From positions 1,736,001 to 1,800,000 of the forward strand of contig NZ_OY970459.1 in the NCBI RefSeq assembly GCF_963853665.1: a DNA stretch of 64,000 nt, read 5' to 3'. Source of the stretch: Mycobacterium decipiens (GTDB taxonomy: Bacteria; Actinomycetota; Actinomycetes; Mycobacteriales; Mycobacteriaceae). The notes under the pieces are model-generated. The model searched no databases and was not told the origin of the DNA. It saw nothing but the letters and a program-made list of their open reading frames with translations. Both the position numbers and the translations under genes were made by a program. This document shows positions 47,050 to 56,139 of the stretch, piece after piece (position 1 is the stretch's first letter; each line of letters begins with the position of its first letter).

Positions 47050-47158
47050 ACCGTTTGGCGGCGACCCGCTGCGCCCGGCTTCGCCGCGCTTGCGATCGCC
47101 GCTGAACCGTTTGGCGGCGACCCGCTGGGCCCGGCTTCGCCGCGCTTGCGATCGCCGC
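47047..47158 (+). repeat. 56-bp direct repeat, two units
   Basis: Units start at 47047 and 47103 with TGAACCGTTTGGCGGCGACC and differ by one base (GCGCCCGG against GGGCCCGG). The first TGA is the fadE21 stop; the second unit ends against the sirR stop. The core CGACCCGCTG...TTCGCCGCGCTTGCGATCGC is the same sequence family as the 55-bp array between dinF and echA16, about 11.5 kb away, with TTC for TGC at one site. Confidence 0.9.
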
Positions 47159-47851
47159 TTAGGCCACCACCCAGATCGCCTGGGCGGCCGGGCTGCCCAA
47201 TTCGACGGTGGTTGCGGTGCTGTCGGCCGATTTGATCTCCACCGAGATCATGCCGGCGAATTCGCGCCGCGTTAGAACCCGCAGCCGGGAGTCGAGGTTA
47301 ATCCCGATGCTGGCGAAGTACCGCAGCATCTCCGGGTCCGCATCGGAGATGCGGGCCACCGTCCCGGCGTCGCCGTCACGGCACGCCCACAGCTGACGTG
47401 CCGGCGGCGTAGGCACTTGCCCGTCGGAGGCCGGGATCGGGTCACCGTGCGGATCACGCCGCGGGAACCCCAACTTGGCGTCGATGCGGGCCACCAGACG
47501 ATCCGATACCGCGTGCTCGAGTACCTCAGCCTCGTCGTGCACCTCGTCCCAGCTGTAGCCGAGTTCACTGACCAGGAAAGTCTCCAATAGTCGGTGCCGG
47601 CGCACCATCGCCAACGCGGCTTTACGTCCGGCGTCGGTCAATGTCACCGCGCCGTACTTCTCGTGGTCGACCAGGCCTTGTTCGGCCAGTCTTCGGATGG
47701 ACTCCGAGGCTGTGCTGGCCGACACGCCGAGGCGTTCGGCCAGCATCTTGGTGCTGACCTTGTCTAACGACCACTCTTGGGCGGTCCAGATCACCTTCAG
47801 ATAGTCCTGGGCAACCGCGCTGAGACCGCCAGACTCCTCCTCAGCCCTCAC
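47159..47851 (-). CDS. sirR: DtxR/MntR-type metal-dependent repressor
   Basis: This encodes 230 residues (Rv2788 SirR is 228). The N-terminal winged helix is seen in Y-L-K-V-I-W-T-A and L-A-E-R-L-G-V-S-A-S-T-A-S-E-S-I-R-R-L; the dimerisation/metal domain has H-R-L-L-E-T-F-L and E-V-H-D-E-A-E-V-L-E-H-A-V-S. A C-terminal FeoA/SH3-like domain follows. Manganese or iron is the likely co-repressor. The GTG at 47851 gives the family length. The upstream open frame to 48277 overlaps the Rv2787-type gene and is rejected. Confidence 0.92.
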   Translation of the reverse strand: MRAEEESGGLSAVAQDYLKVIWTAQEWSLDKVSTKMLAERLGVSASTASESIRRLAEQGLVDHEKYGAVTLTDAGRKAALAMVRRHRLLETFLVSELGYSWDEVHDEAEVLEHAVSDRLVARIDAKLGFPRRDPHGDPIPASDGQVPTPPARQLWACRDGDAGTVARISDADPEMLRYFASIGINLDSRLRVLTRREFAGMISVEIKSADSTATTVELGSPAAQAIWVVA

Positions 47852-47966
47852 AACCAGAAAGTCTAGATACCCACGCACCTTCGGTTCGCCATCGAGGCTG
47901 CGGTCAGGGCGCGTCCGGAGCGCACCGGAAGTGACATGAGCCGCCAACCCGGTGTTGACCAAACCG

Positions 47967-49730
47967 TCATCCGACCTGACGCATCGTTTCGATCCAGGTT
48001 TTCCAACTGTCCTCGCCGCGGGGGCGTACCCGGCTGGCCGGATAGTGCTGCGCCAAGCCTCCGGCCAGGTCCAGCACAGCATTGCGTGTCCTTCGTTTGA
48101 GGGAGGTGAAGTCCACCGCCAAACCCGTGGCCAGATGCGGGTCGTAGGGAATCCGAAAGAAATCCGGGACGCGCTTTCTGAACTGGTTCTCGGCGGCCTC
48201 GCAATCCACATATGACTTGGTTTTCTGGATTGCGTTGAGAACAACCACAGTGTGCTGAAGCAACCGGCCATGGCCATGTGCCTCCAGCCAGTCCAGCGTT
48301 ATCAACGCCCCCTCGACACCGCGCACGTCGTCGGATGCCACCACCACCAGACCGGTGACATCGTTGACGATATTGCTGAACAATGGCCCGTTGACCGGCG
48401 TCCCGCAGTCAAGCAGTATGACGTTGCAGTGAGTTTCTAGGATCTGCATGGCGGCCCGATAATCCTCCGGGCCAAACTTGTATGTCGACCGCGGATCATT
48501 CTGGGCGCCAAGCATTTCCAGCCGGTCTTTGTTCATCACCGTGTGCACACGCACGTCCGCGTAGCGCTTGGTGTTCTGCGATGACACGAAGTGTTCGATG
48601 TTGGTCTGCGGACCACCGCGCTCACTGAACCGTGCCGAAAGGTCACCCAGATCGGCGTCGGCATCCACAGCGATGACCCGATCGCCGCGCAGCCGGGCGA
48701 CGGCGTTTCCCACCAGCACTGTCATCGTGGTCTTACCTACGCCGCCCTTGGCGGAAACGAACGCCAACTTATGGATATCGGCCAGCGGAGCGCAGATGCG
48801 GTGTGTCAGCTCATCAGTTTGCTCGCTCTTGGCGCTCGGTTCGGGATTCACCCGCCCGAAGGTCATTCTGGTCACCACCTTGCGCCATCCGTCCCCGGCC
48901 GGAGGGCGCCGGCGAGCCACCAGGAGATCCCGGCCGTCGTCGTAGGGATGCCGAAACCTCGGTTGCGGGCTACTGGCCTGATCGGCGGTGGTGTTTGTGG
49001 TCTGGACATCACCGCCGGCCGTGGCGCTGAGTGCAACCCTGGCGGCGTCATCGTCACCCAGTTCCCGCAGGCACCACGCCCGGGTGAGCGTCACATCGGC
49101 AGCCACCCGCGGATTGGCGGTCGAGACTTGCTCAGTGAGCTCCAACGCGAACTGGAATTGGCCCAAACTCGCCGCAGCGGTCGAGGCCAGCGCGGCCACG
49201 GCGTCGGCCACCTCATCATGGACGTCGGTGGCCCCGCTCGGCGGAGAAACTTCCGTGACCTTCAGGAGGTTGGACCAGGAGCGAGTCTTGTGGAACAGCG
49301 TCGCCATCACGAACTGGCGGTATTGGGCGGCCCCGGTGTCCTCGGTGACGATCGGGTCGTCCAGCGTTGCTGCTGCTTCTTCGTGGCGGTCGGCGATGAT
49401 CAGCGCGCTGGCGTACGCCAGCCCGATCGTGGCGGGAGACCACACCCTCAACCCCAGGTACATCGGAGCCATGACCACAGCGGACAGTTCGCCGTCCGTG
49501 AGGCCGATGCGGCGAGTTTCGCAGTACAGCGCCTTGGAGTGTTCGTGTGCACCGGCCAACGTGTCAAGATGATGGTCGCCGCAGGCCAGAAGCCCCAACC
49601 AGCTATCTGACATGTCCGGGTTTTCGACTGTTAGGCGAGCAAAAGCCGCCCGAGCATTGGCCGTGTCTCCGGACTTGTAGCTCTCCACTGCGGCATCGAA
49701 CATGCTGCGGCGTTCTCTAAACGTACTCAT
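47967..49730 (-). CDS. EccA-like TPR domain fused to EspI-like P-loop ATPase
   Basis: This encodes 587 residues (Rv2787 homologue, about 588). Residues 1-~235 are helical and resemble the N-terminal TPR domain of the ESX ATPase EccA (F-D-A-A-V near 11, W-L-G-L-L-A-C-G-D-H near 44, L-G-L-R-V-W-S-P near 92). A Pro/Arg-rich linker follows (~240-300). Residues ~310-587 are a ParA/MinD-type ATPase like the C-terminus of EspI, with a deviant Walker A K-G-G-V-G-K-T at 328-334, then V-D-A-D-A-D-L-G and L-L-D-C-G-T. EccA proper has an AAA+ domain instead, which is absent here. ATG at 49728-49730 preceded by GGAG. It is 115 bases upstream of sirR on the same strand. Confidence 0.88.
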   Translation of the reverse strand: MSTFRERRSMFDAAVESYKSGDTANARAAFARLTVENPDMSDSWLGLLACGDHHLDTLAGAHEHSKALYCETRRIGLTDGELSAVVMAPMYLGLRVWSPATIGLAYASALIIADRHEEAAATLDDPIVTEDTGAAQYRQFVMATLFHKTRSWSNLLKVTEVSPPSGATDVHDEVADAVAALASTAAASLGQFQFALELTEQVSTANPRVAADVTLTRAWCLRELGDDDAARVALSATAGGDVQTTNTTADQASSPQPRFRHPYDDGRDLLVARRRPPAGDGWRKVVTRMTFGRVNPEPSAKSEQTDELTHRICAPLADIHKLAFVSAKGGVGKTTMTVLVGNAVARLRGDRVIAVDADADLGDLSARFSERGGPQTNIEHFVSSQNTKRYADVRVHTVMNKDRLEMLGAQNDPRSTYKFGPEDYRAAMQILETHCNVILLDCGTPVNGPLFSNIVNDVTGLVVVASDDVRGVEGALITLDWLEAHGHGRLLQHTVVVLNAIQKTKSYVDCEAAENQFRKRVPDFFRIPYDPHLATGLAVDFTSLKRRTRNAVLDLAGGLAQHYPASRVRPRGEDSWKTWIETMRQVG

Positions 49731-49775
49731 TGGCTCACGCTCCGTGATCCGCTGATCGATGGTCGGCGCAAAGCT

Positions 49776-49789
49776 TAAGACAAGTCTTA
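49776..49789. promoter_or_regulatory. Palindrome upstream of the EccA/EspI-like gene
   Basis: TAAGACAAGTCTTA is a perfect 14-bp inverted repeat (6-bp arms, two-base centre) located 46-59 bases before the start of the minus-strand ATPase gene, a normal place for an operator or promoter element. It is AT-rich in a GC-rich setting. No regulator can be assigned. Confidence 0.35.
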
Positions 49790-50233
49790 GGAATGCGCGC
49801 GGCGAAGCTGAGCGCCGGCCGCGGCGTCGCGGGGGTTTCGGGGTGTACTGCGTGAGGTGTCCGGCAAACGCGTGCACAGCGCTCCTGGTTCCACCAGATC
49901 GCGAATATTCTTGCTGCGCTGCCGAAGTCGTCTCATCCAGGGAACTCATTGGTGGATCGGAGGCAAAGCCAGCACGCATCCGGATCGCCCGGCCCAACCT
50001 GTTAAGTCAGAGTGAGCCTGGGCGCAGCCAAACCCACCAAGCGTGGCGTTTGAAGCTCAGCCGCGCAGCAGATTGCTTAGGCGGGTTGCACAGCCGTAGG
50101 CGAAGTGACCACCACGTAACCGGTACCGGCCAGGGCCGCGGTGGCGCTCCCGACCGGCCGGGCGGCCGCCGTCGAGAGACCGCCGACCGAATCTGGCACC
50201 CGGCGGACCGCGTCGCGCCGTAGGCTTGCGATC
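49790..50233. other. Intergenic stretch without a recognised gene
   Basis: About 440 bases between the ATPase gene promoter and ribF. Open frames exist on both strands (for example 49759-50223 on the plus strand), but they have no recognisable domain, unlikely composition and no good ribosome site. The last part should contain the ribF promoter. I see no RNA gene or clear terminator. Confidence 0.5.
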
Positions 50234-51208
50234 GTGCAACGCTGGCGGGGCCAAGACGAGATCCCGACGGACTGGGGCAGATGCGTGCTCACCATCGGGG
50301 TGTTTGATGGTGTGCACCGCGGCCACGCCGAACTGATCGCGCACGCGGTAAAGGCTGGCCGGGCTCGCGGTGTGCCAGCCGTGCTGATGACGTTCGATCC
50401 GCACCCGATGGAAGTGGTCTATCCCGGCAGTCACCCGGCGCAGCTGACCACCCTGACCCGGCGGGCCGAGCTGGTCGAAGACCTGGGCATCGACGTCTTC
50501 CTGGTCATGCCGTTCACTACCGATTTCATGAAACTCACCCCGGACCGCTACATCCACGAGCTGCTCGTCGAGCACCTGCACGTCGTGGAGGTCGTGGTGG
50601 GCGAGAACTTCACCTTCGGCAGAAAGGCGGCCGGCAACGTCGACACGCTGCGTTGGGCCGGCGAGCGGTTCGGGTTCGCGGTGGAGTCGATGTCGCTGGT
50701 GTCCGAGCACCACAGCAACGAGACCGTGACGTTCTCCTCCACCTACATCCGGTCCTGCGTGGACGCCGGCGACATGATGGCGGCCACGGAAGGTCTGGGC
50801 CGACCGCATCGGGTCGAGGGTGTAGTGGTCCGCGGTGAGGGGCGGGGCGCCGAACTGGGTTTTCCCACCGCGAACGTGGCGCCGCCGATGTATTCGGCGA
50901 TTCCGGCCGATGGTGTGTACGCGGCCTGGTTCACGGTGCTCGGGCACGGACCGGTGGCCGGCACTGTCGTCCCGGGTGAGCGCTACCAGGCCGCGGTGTC
51001 GGTCGGGACCAACCCCACCTTCTCCGGACGCACCCGCACCGTCGAGGCGTTCGTGCTCGACACCACCGCCGACCTGTACGGCCAGCATGTGGCTCTGGAC
51101 TTCGTCGGGCGCATTCGCGGCCAGAAGAAGTTCGAATCGGTGCGCGAACTCGTCGCCGCGATGGGTGTCGACTCCGAGCGGGCGCGGGCCGTGTTGTCGG
51201 CGGGCTAG
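50234..51208 (+). CDS. ribF: Bifunctional riboflavin kinase / FAD synthetase
   Basis: This encodes 324 residues (Rv2786c is 331). The N-terminal FAD synthetase domain has G-V-F-D-G-V-H-R-G-H (the nucleotidyltransferase H-x-G-H), T-F-D-P-H-P and S-S-T-Y-I-R; the C-terminal riboflavin kinase domain has G-R-G-A-E-L-G-F-P-T-A-N and S-V-G-T-N-P-T-F. It makes FMN and then FAD from riboflavin and ATP. The GTG at 50234 matches the H37Rv M-Q-R-W-R-G start; the frame is open 93 bases further up. Confidence 0.96.
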   Translation: MQRWRGQDEIPTDWGRCVLTIGVFDGVHRGHAELIAHAVKAGRARGVPAVLMTFDPHPMEVVYPGSHPAQLTTLTRRAELVEDLGIDVFLVMPFTTDFMKLTPDRYIHELLVEHLHVVEVVVGENFTFGRKAAGNVDTLRWAGERFGFAVESMSLVSEHHSNETVTFSSTYIRSCVDAGDMMAATEGLGRPHRVEGVVVRGEGRGAELGFPTANVAPPMYSAIPADGVYAAWFTVLGHGPVAGTVVPGERYQAAVSVGTNPTFSGRTRTVEAFVLDTTADLYGQHVALDFVGRIRGQKKFESVRELVAAMGVDSERARAVLSAG

Positions 51209-51380
51209 CGACGACAACCTGGCAGCAGCATGGCAGCGCCGCTAGGAGACGGGCCGGCCAGGGATTTGCGTCCGGCGGTCAACCCGCTGATAGACTTCCC
51301 GACGACATCGGCGCGCGCTGCGGTTCGCGGTGGCCGTGCCCTGAAATCCATGATCGCGGACCCACTGATGGAGATATTTC

Positions 51381-51650
51381 GTGGCGCTGACAGCCGAGCA
51401 GAAAAAGGAGATTCTGGGCTCCTACGGCCTGCATGAGACCGATACCGGATCCCCGGAAGCACAGATCGCGTTGCTGACCAAGCGGATCGCGGACCTCACC
51501 GAGCACCTCAAGGTGCATAAGCATGACCATCACTCGCGGCGAGGGCTGCTGCTGCTGGTGGGCCGGCGGCGCCGGCTGATCAAGTACATCTCCCAGATCG
51601 ATGTGGAGCGGTATCGCTCACTCATCGAGCGGCTGGGCCTGCGTCGCTGA
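51381..51650 (+). CDS. rpsO: 30S ribosomal protein S15
   Basis: This encodes 89 residues, the family length. S15 features: [11 protein letters not shown], the [12 protein letters not shown] motif, [19 protein letters not shown] and the C-terminal [12 protein letters not shown]. It binds 16S rRNA early in 30S assembly. GTG start with GGAG nine bases before it. The 172 bases after ribF hold its promoter. lppU and gpsI lie downstream; the rpsO-pnp neighbourhood is widespread in bacteria. Confidence 0.98.
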   Translation: MALTAEQKKEILGSYGLHETDTGSPEAQIALLTKRIADLTEHLKVHKHDHHSRRGLLLLVGRRRRLIKYISQIDVERYRSLIERLGLRR

Positions 51651-51662
51651 CTCGCGGCCGCG

Positions 51663-52208
51663 ATGCGCGCCTGGCTCGCCGCCGCGACCACGGCCTTGTT
51701 CGCGTCCATCGCCGTCGCGGCGTGCGCGGCATTGACGGGGTGCTCCTCACCGACCAACATCACCGAACTCAAGGTGGGAGACTGTGTCAAACTCGGCGGC
51801 ACGCCGGACCGGCCGCAGGCAACCAAGGCGGAGTGCGGGAGCGCGGCGTCCAACTTCAAGGTCGTTGCCGTCTTGAACTCGGGGGCGGACCGCGCCCAAT
51901 GCCCGGCCGACGTCGATTCCACCTATTCGTTGCGTAACGGGTTCAACGGCTCGACCAACACCGTCTGCCTGGACATCGACTGGGTGATTGGCGGTTGCAT
52001 GAGCGTCGACCCCGCCCACAACACCGACCCGTTTCGGGTGGACTGCGACGATGCCTCGGTGCCGCACCGGCAGCGGGCCACCCAGATCCTGAGAGACCTC
52101 GATGCACCGGTGAGCGTCGACCAGTGCGCCAGCGGCGTGGGCTACGTCTACGCCCAGCGGCGATTCGCGGTGTGCGTCGAGGACGTCACCAGCGGCCCGC
52201 GGCCCTGA
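51663..52208 (+). CDS. lppU: Lipoprotein LppU
   Basis: This encodes 181 residues (Rv2784c is about 187). The signal peptide is Ala-rich (residues 1-28) and ends in a lipobox A-L-T-G-C-S-S, so Cys29 is likely acylated and the protein anchored to the outer face of the membrane. The mature part has L-K-V-G-D-C and further cysteines, which resemble the LppU/septum-associated DUF3558-like small lipoproteins. The function is unknown. It starts 12 bases after rpsO. Confidence 0.9.
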   Translation: MRAWLAAATTALFASIAVAACAALTGCSSPTNITELKVGDCVKLGGTPDRPQATKAECGSAASNFKVVAVLNSGADRAQCPADVDSTYSLRNGFNGSTNTVCLDIDWVIGGCMSVDPAHNTDPFRVDCDDASVPHRQRATQILRDLDAPVSVDQCASGVGYVYAQRRFAVCVEDVTSGPRP

Positions 52209-52585
52209 CGCGCAGCAGAGCTCGACAAATCGGGTTCTGCCAAATACCGCCGGCCGCCCGTGTAGAGTGAGGACGTTCTGGGCCGGTTCGGCCCAGCAAA
52301 TGGTGCGGTTCGCGCAGATCCGCGCGTACCGTTCCAGCGAGTCACGACGGGAGCAGCCCGGCCTGTATCGGGCGGTCTTCGGTAGTGGCTGCCGGGCTCC
52401 CCGGATCTGGGGCAGGTCGGCCGCTTCGATCGATGGCCGTAGCCGCATTCAGGCTTGCTCTTTGGGAAGCTCTCAGGGGCGGCTCGCAGGCCCTGCGGGG
52501 CCCGTGAGTCGTACTGCGAACCCACCGGGTTGCGCGCGTGACGACGCGAAACAGGTGAATGACCCAGAGAGGCCGCACGGACGTC
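52209..52585 (+). promoter_or_regulatory. Promoter and long leader of gpsI with hairpin
   Basis: There is no gene in these 377 bases. A TAGAGT at 52263-52268 could be a -10 element. Ten bases later, CTGGGCCGGTTCGGCCCAG (52278-52296) forms an 8-bp hairpin with a three-base loop, so it would sit at the 5' end of the transcript. The leader of nearly 300 bases to the gpsI ATG is unusually long. In other bacteria PNPase controls its own mRNA through a 5' stem-loop, and this arrangement would fit that. Confidence 0.4.
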
Positions 52586-54841
52586 ATGTCTGCAGCTGAA
52601 ATTGAAGAAGGCGTATTCGAGGCGACAGCCACCATCGACAACGGGAGCTTCGGCACCCGGACCATCCGCTTCGAGACCGGCCGATTGGCCTTGCAGGCCG
52701 CCGGTGCGGTGGTCGCCTACCTCGACGACGACAACATGCTGCTGTCGGCGACCACCGCCAGCAAGAACCCCAAAGAACACTTCGACTTCTTTCCGCTCAC
52801 GGTCGACGTCGAGGAGCGGATGTATGCCGCCGGTCGCATCCCCGGTTCGTTCTTCCGTCGCGAGGGCCGACCGTCCACCGACGCGATCCTGACCTGCCGG
52901 CTGATCGACCGTCCGCTGCGCCCGTCGTTCGTCGACGGGCTGCGCAACGAGATCCAAATCGTGGTGACGATTCTGAGCCTGGATCCAGGTGATCTGTACG
53001 ACGTGCTGGCGATCAACGCGGCATCGGCGTCCACCCAGCTGGGCGGTCTGCCGTTCTCCGGCCCGATCGGGGGGGTGCGGGTTGCGCTCATCGACGGCAC
53101 CTGGGTTGGCTTCCCCACCGTCGAACAGATCGAGAGCGCCGTATTCGACATGGTGGTGGCCGGCCGCATTGTCGATGGTGATGTCGCCATCATGATGGTC
53201 GAAGCCGAGGCCACCGAAAATGTCATCGAGCTCGTCGAAGGCGGCGCCCAGGCGCCGACGGAAAGCGTGGTGGCGGCGGGCCTGGAGGCGGCCAAGCCGT
53301 TCATCTCCGCGCTGTGCACCGCGCAGCAAGAGCTGGCCGATCTTGCCGCGAAACCGACCGGTGAATACCCGGTGTTCCCCGACTACGGCGACGACGTGTA
53401 CTACTCGGTGTCCTCGGTGGCCACCGACGAGCTGGCCGCCGCGTTGACCATCGGCGGCAAGGCCGAACGCGATCAGCGCATCGACGAAATCAAGGCTCAG
53501 GTTGTCGAACGGCTGGCCGAGACCTACGAGGGCCGGGAAAAAGAGGTTGGTGCCGCGTTCCGCGCTTTGACCAAGAACCTGGTTCGCCAGCGCATCCTCA
53601 CCGACCATTTCCGCATCGACGGTCGCGGCATCACCGACATCCGCGAATTGTCGGCCGAGGTCGCCGTGGTTCCCCGCGCGCACGGTAGCGCGCTGTTCGA
53701 GCGCGGCGAAACCCAGATCCTGGGCGTGACCACGCTCGACATGGTCAAGATGGCCCAGCAGATCGACTCGCTGGGACCGGAGACATCGAAACGGTACATG
53801 CACCACTACAACTTCCCGCCGTTCTCCACCGGCGAGACCGGCCGGGTCGGCTCGCCCAAACGGCGTGAGATCGGGCATGGTGCGCTGGCCGAGCGCGCCC
53901 TGATCCCGGTGCTGCCGAGCGTCGAGGAGTTCCCGTACGCCATCCGCCAGGTGTCCGAAGCGTTGGGTTCCAACGGATCAACCTCGATGGGGTCGGTGTG
54001 CGCGTCCACGCTGGCGCTGCTCAACGCCGGCGTACCGCTGAAGGCGCCGGTGGCCGGCATCGCGATGGGATTGGTCTCCGATGATGTGCAGGTGGAAGGC
54101 GGAGCCGCTGAGCGTCGTTTTGTGACCCTGACCGACATCCTGGGCGCCGAAGACGCGTTCGGTGATATGGACTTCAAGGTCGCCGGGACCAAGGACTTCG
54201 TCACCGCGCTGCAGCTGGACACCAAACTCGACGGGATCCCGTCAAAGGTCCTAGCGGGTGCCCTCGCCCAGGCCAAGGATGCCCGCCTCACCATCCTGGA
54301 GGTGATGGCCGAGGCCATCGACTCACCCGACGAGATGAGCCCGTTCGCGCCGCGGGTGACCACCATCAAGGTTCCGGTCGACAAGATCGGTGAGGTCATC
54401 GGGCCCAAGGGCAAAGTGATCAATGCCATCACCGAGGAGACCGGCGCGCAGATCTCCATCGAAGACGATGGCACCGTGTTCGTCGGTGCCACCGACGGGC
54501 CGTCCGCGCAGGCCGCGATCGACAAGATCAACGCGATCGCCAACCCGCAGCTGCCGACGGTGGGTGAACGATTCCTCGGAACGGTGGTCAAGACCACCGA
54601 TTTCGGTGCATTCGTGTCGCTGCTGCCCGGGCGTGACGGTCTGGTGCACATCTCCAAGCTCGGCAAGGGCAAGCGCATCGCTAGGGTCGAGGACGTCGTT
54701 AACGTCGGTGACAAGCTCCGAGTGGAGATCGCCGACATCGACAAGCGGGGCAAGATCTCTCTGGTCCTGGTGGCTGAGGACGACAGCTCGGTCGCCGAAG
54801 CCCCCGCAGCGCCAGCCGATGCCGCGACGGCCAGCACCTGA
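52586..54841 (+). CDS. gpsI: Polyribonucleotide nucleotidyltransferase (PNPase, GpsI)
   Basis: This encodes 751 residues (Rv2783c is 752). Two RNase PH-like domains are recognised from [18 protein letters not shown] and R-P-L-R-P in the first, and [23 protein letters not shown] and [10 protein letters not shown] in the second. KH ([10 protein letters not shown]) and S1 ([16 protein letters not shown]) domains follow. It degrades RNA 3'-5' with phosphate. The ATG at 52586 matches M-S-A-A-E-I; the in-frame ATG at 52559 is less likely. The end overlaps pepR by 23 bases. Confidence 0.97.
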   Translation: MSAAEIEEGVFEATATIDNGSFGTRTIRFETGRLALQAAGAVVAYLDDDNMLLSATTASKNPKEHFDFFPLTVDVEERMYAAGRIPGSFFRREGRPSTDAILTCRLIDRPLRPSFVDGLRNEIQIVVTILSLDPGDLYDVLAINAASASTQLGGLPFSGPIGGVRVALIDGTWVGFPTVEQIESAVFDMVVAGRIVDGDVAIMMVEAEATENVIELVEGGAQAPTESVVAAGLEAAKPFISALCTAQQELADLAAKPTGEYPVFPDYGDDVYYSVSSVATDELAAALTIGGKAERDQRIDEIKAQVVERLAETYEGREKEVGAAFRALTKNLVRQRILTDHFRIDGRGITDIRELSAEVAVVPRAHGSALFERGETQILGVTTLDMVKMAQQIDSLGPETSKRYMHHYNFPPFSTGETGRVGSPKRREIGHGALAERALIPVLPSVEEFPYAIRQVSEALGSNGSTSMGSVCASTLALLNAGVPLKAPVAGIAMGLVSDDVQVEGGAAERRFVTLTDILGAEDAFGDMDFKVAGTKDFVTALQLDTKLDGIPSKVLAGALAQAKDARLTILEVMAEAIDSPDEMSPFAPRVTTIKVPVDKIGEVIGPKGKVINAITEETGAQISIEDDGTVFVGATDGPSAQAAIDKINAIANPQLPTVGERFLGTVVKTTDFGAFVSLLPGRDGLVHISKLGKGKRIARVEDVVNVGDKLRVEIADIDKRGKISLVLVAEDDSSVAEAPAAPADAATAST

Positions 54842-56135
54842 CCCGCGGGCGGCCGGGGCCCTACGCCGCACGATCTTGCCCGGTGGCCTGCGGGTGGTCA
54901 CTGAATACCTGCCCGCGGTGCGCTCGGCATCGGTTGGGGTCTGGGTCGGGGTGGGATCGCGCGACGAGGGTGCCACGGTGGCCGGGGCGGCGCACTTCCT
55001 CGAGCATCTGCTGTTCAAGTCGACGCCGACCCGCTCTGCGGTGGACATCGCGCAGGCGATGGACGCCGTTGGCGGGGAGCTGAATGCGTTCACCGCCAAG
55101 GAGCACACCTGCTACTACGCGCATGTGCTCGACAGCGACCTGACGCTGGCCGTCGACCTGGTGGCCGATGTGGTACTCAACGGGCGCTGTGCGGCCGCCG
55201 ATGTCGAGCTGGAACGGGACGTCGTCCTCGAGGAGATCGCGATGCGCGACGACGACCCCGAAGACGCCCTGGCGGACATGTTCCTGGCGGCGTTGTTCGG
55301 TGACCACCCGGTCGGTCGCCCGGTGATCGGCAGCGCGCAGTCCGTGTCGGCGATGACGCGGGCTCAACTGCACTCGTTTCACCTGCGGCGCTATACCCCG
55401 GAGCGGATGGTTGTCGCGGCCGCCGGGAACGTGGACCACGACGAGGTGCTCGCGTTGGTGCGCGAGCACTTCCGGTCCCGGTTGGTCCGAGGGCGCCGGC
55501 CCGTTGCGCCGCGCAAGGGCACCGGCCGGGTCAATGGCAGCCCCGGGTTGACGCTGAGCAACCGGGACGCCGAACAAACCCACGTGTCGTTAGGTATACG
55601 CACGCCCGGGCGCGGCTGGGGGCATCGCTGGGCGCTGTCGGTGCTGCACACCGCGCTCGGCGGCGGCCTGAGTTCTCGGCTGTTCCAGGAGGTCCGCGAG
55701 GCCCGCGGGCTGGCCTACTCGGTCTACTCCGCGCTGGATCTGTTCGCCGACAGCGGCGCGCTTTCGGTGTACGCCGCGTGCCTGCCCGAGCGTTTCGCCG
55801 ACGTCATGCGGGTGACCGCCGATGTGCTGGATTCAGTGGCACGTGACGGCATCAGCGAGGCGGAATGCCGCATCGCCAAGGGATCGTTGCGAGGTGGGCT
55901 GGTGCTCGGGCTGGAGGATTCCAGCTCGCGCATGAGCCGGCTCGGTCGCAGCGAGTTGAACTACGGCAAGCACCGCACCATCGAGCACACCCTGCAGCAA
56001 ATCGAGCAGGTCACCCTTGACGAGGTCAACGCGGTGGCCCGGCGTGTGCTGAGTCAGCGTTACGGTGCCGCAGTTCTCGGTCCGTACGTCTCGAAACGAT
56101 CGCTGCCGCAACAACTTCGAGCGATGGTAAATTAA
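54819..56135 (+). CDS. pepR: M16 family zinc protease
   Basis: This encodes 438 residues, as in Rv2782c. The inverted zinc motif H-x-x-E-H is in [10 protein letters not shown], with the third ligand Glu in [11 protein letters not shown]. The C-terminal half has the R-x-x-Y region (G-L-A-Y-S-V-Y-S) that helps substrate binding. It is like the mitochondrial processing peptidase beta type. The ATG at 54819 lies inside gpsI and gives the known length; the open frame back to 54423 is a shadow of gpsI. Confidence 0.95.
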   Translation: MPRRPAPDPRAAGALRRTILPGGLRVVTEYLPAVRSASVGVWVGVGSRDEGATVAGAAHFLEHLLFKSTPTRSAVDIAQAMDAVGGELNAFTAKEHTCYYAHVLDSDLTLAVDLVADVVLNGRCAAADVELERDVVLEEIAMRDDDPEDALADMFLAALFGDHPVGRPVIGSAQSVSAMTRAQLHSFHLRRYTPERMVVAAAGNVDHDEVLALVREHFRSRLVRGRRPVAPRKGTGRVNGSPGLTLSNRDAEQTHVSLGIRTPGRGWGHRWALSVLHTALGGGLSSRLFQEVREARGLAYSVYSALDLFADSGALSVYAACLPERFADVMRVTADVLDSVARDGISEAECRIAKGSLRGGLVLGLEDSSSRMSRLGRSELNYGKHRTIEHTLQQIEQVTLDEVNAVARRVLSQRYGAAVLGPYVSKRSLPQQLRAMVN

Positions 56136-56139
56136 CGCG

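Noticed and set aside
48591..49610. 339-codon plus-strand frame opposite the EccA/EspI-like gene
   Set aside because: Shadow of the real gene; no motif and no ribosome site.
52148..53878. 576-codon minus-strand frame opposite gpsI
   Set aside because: Antisense shadow of PNPase with no domain.
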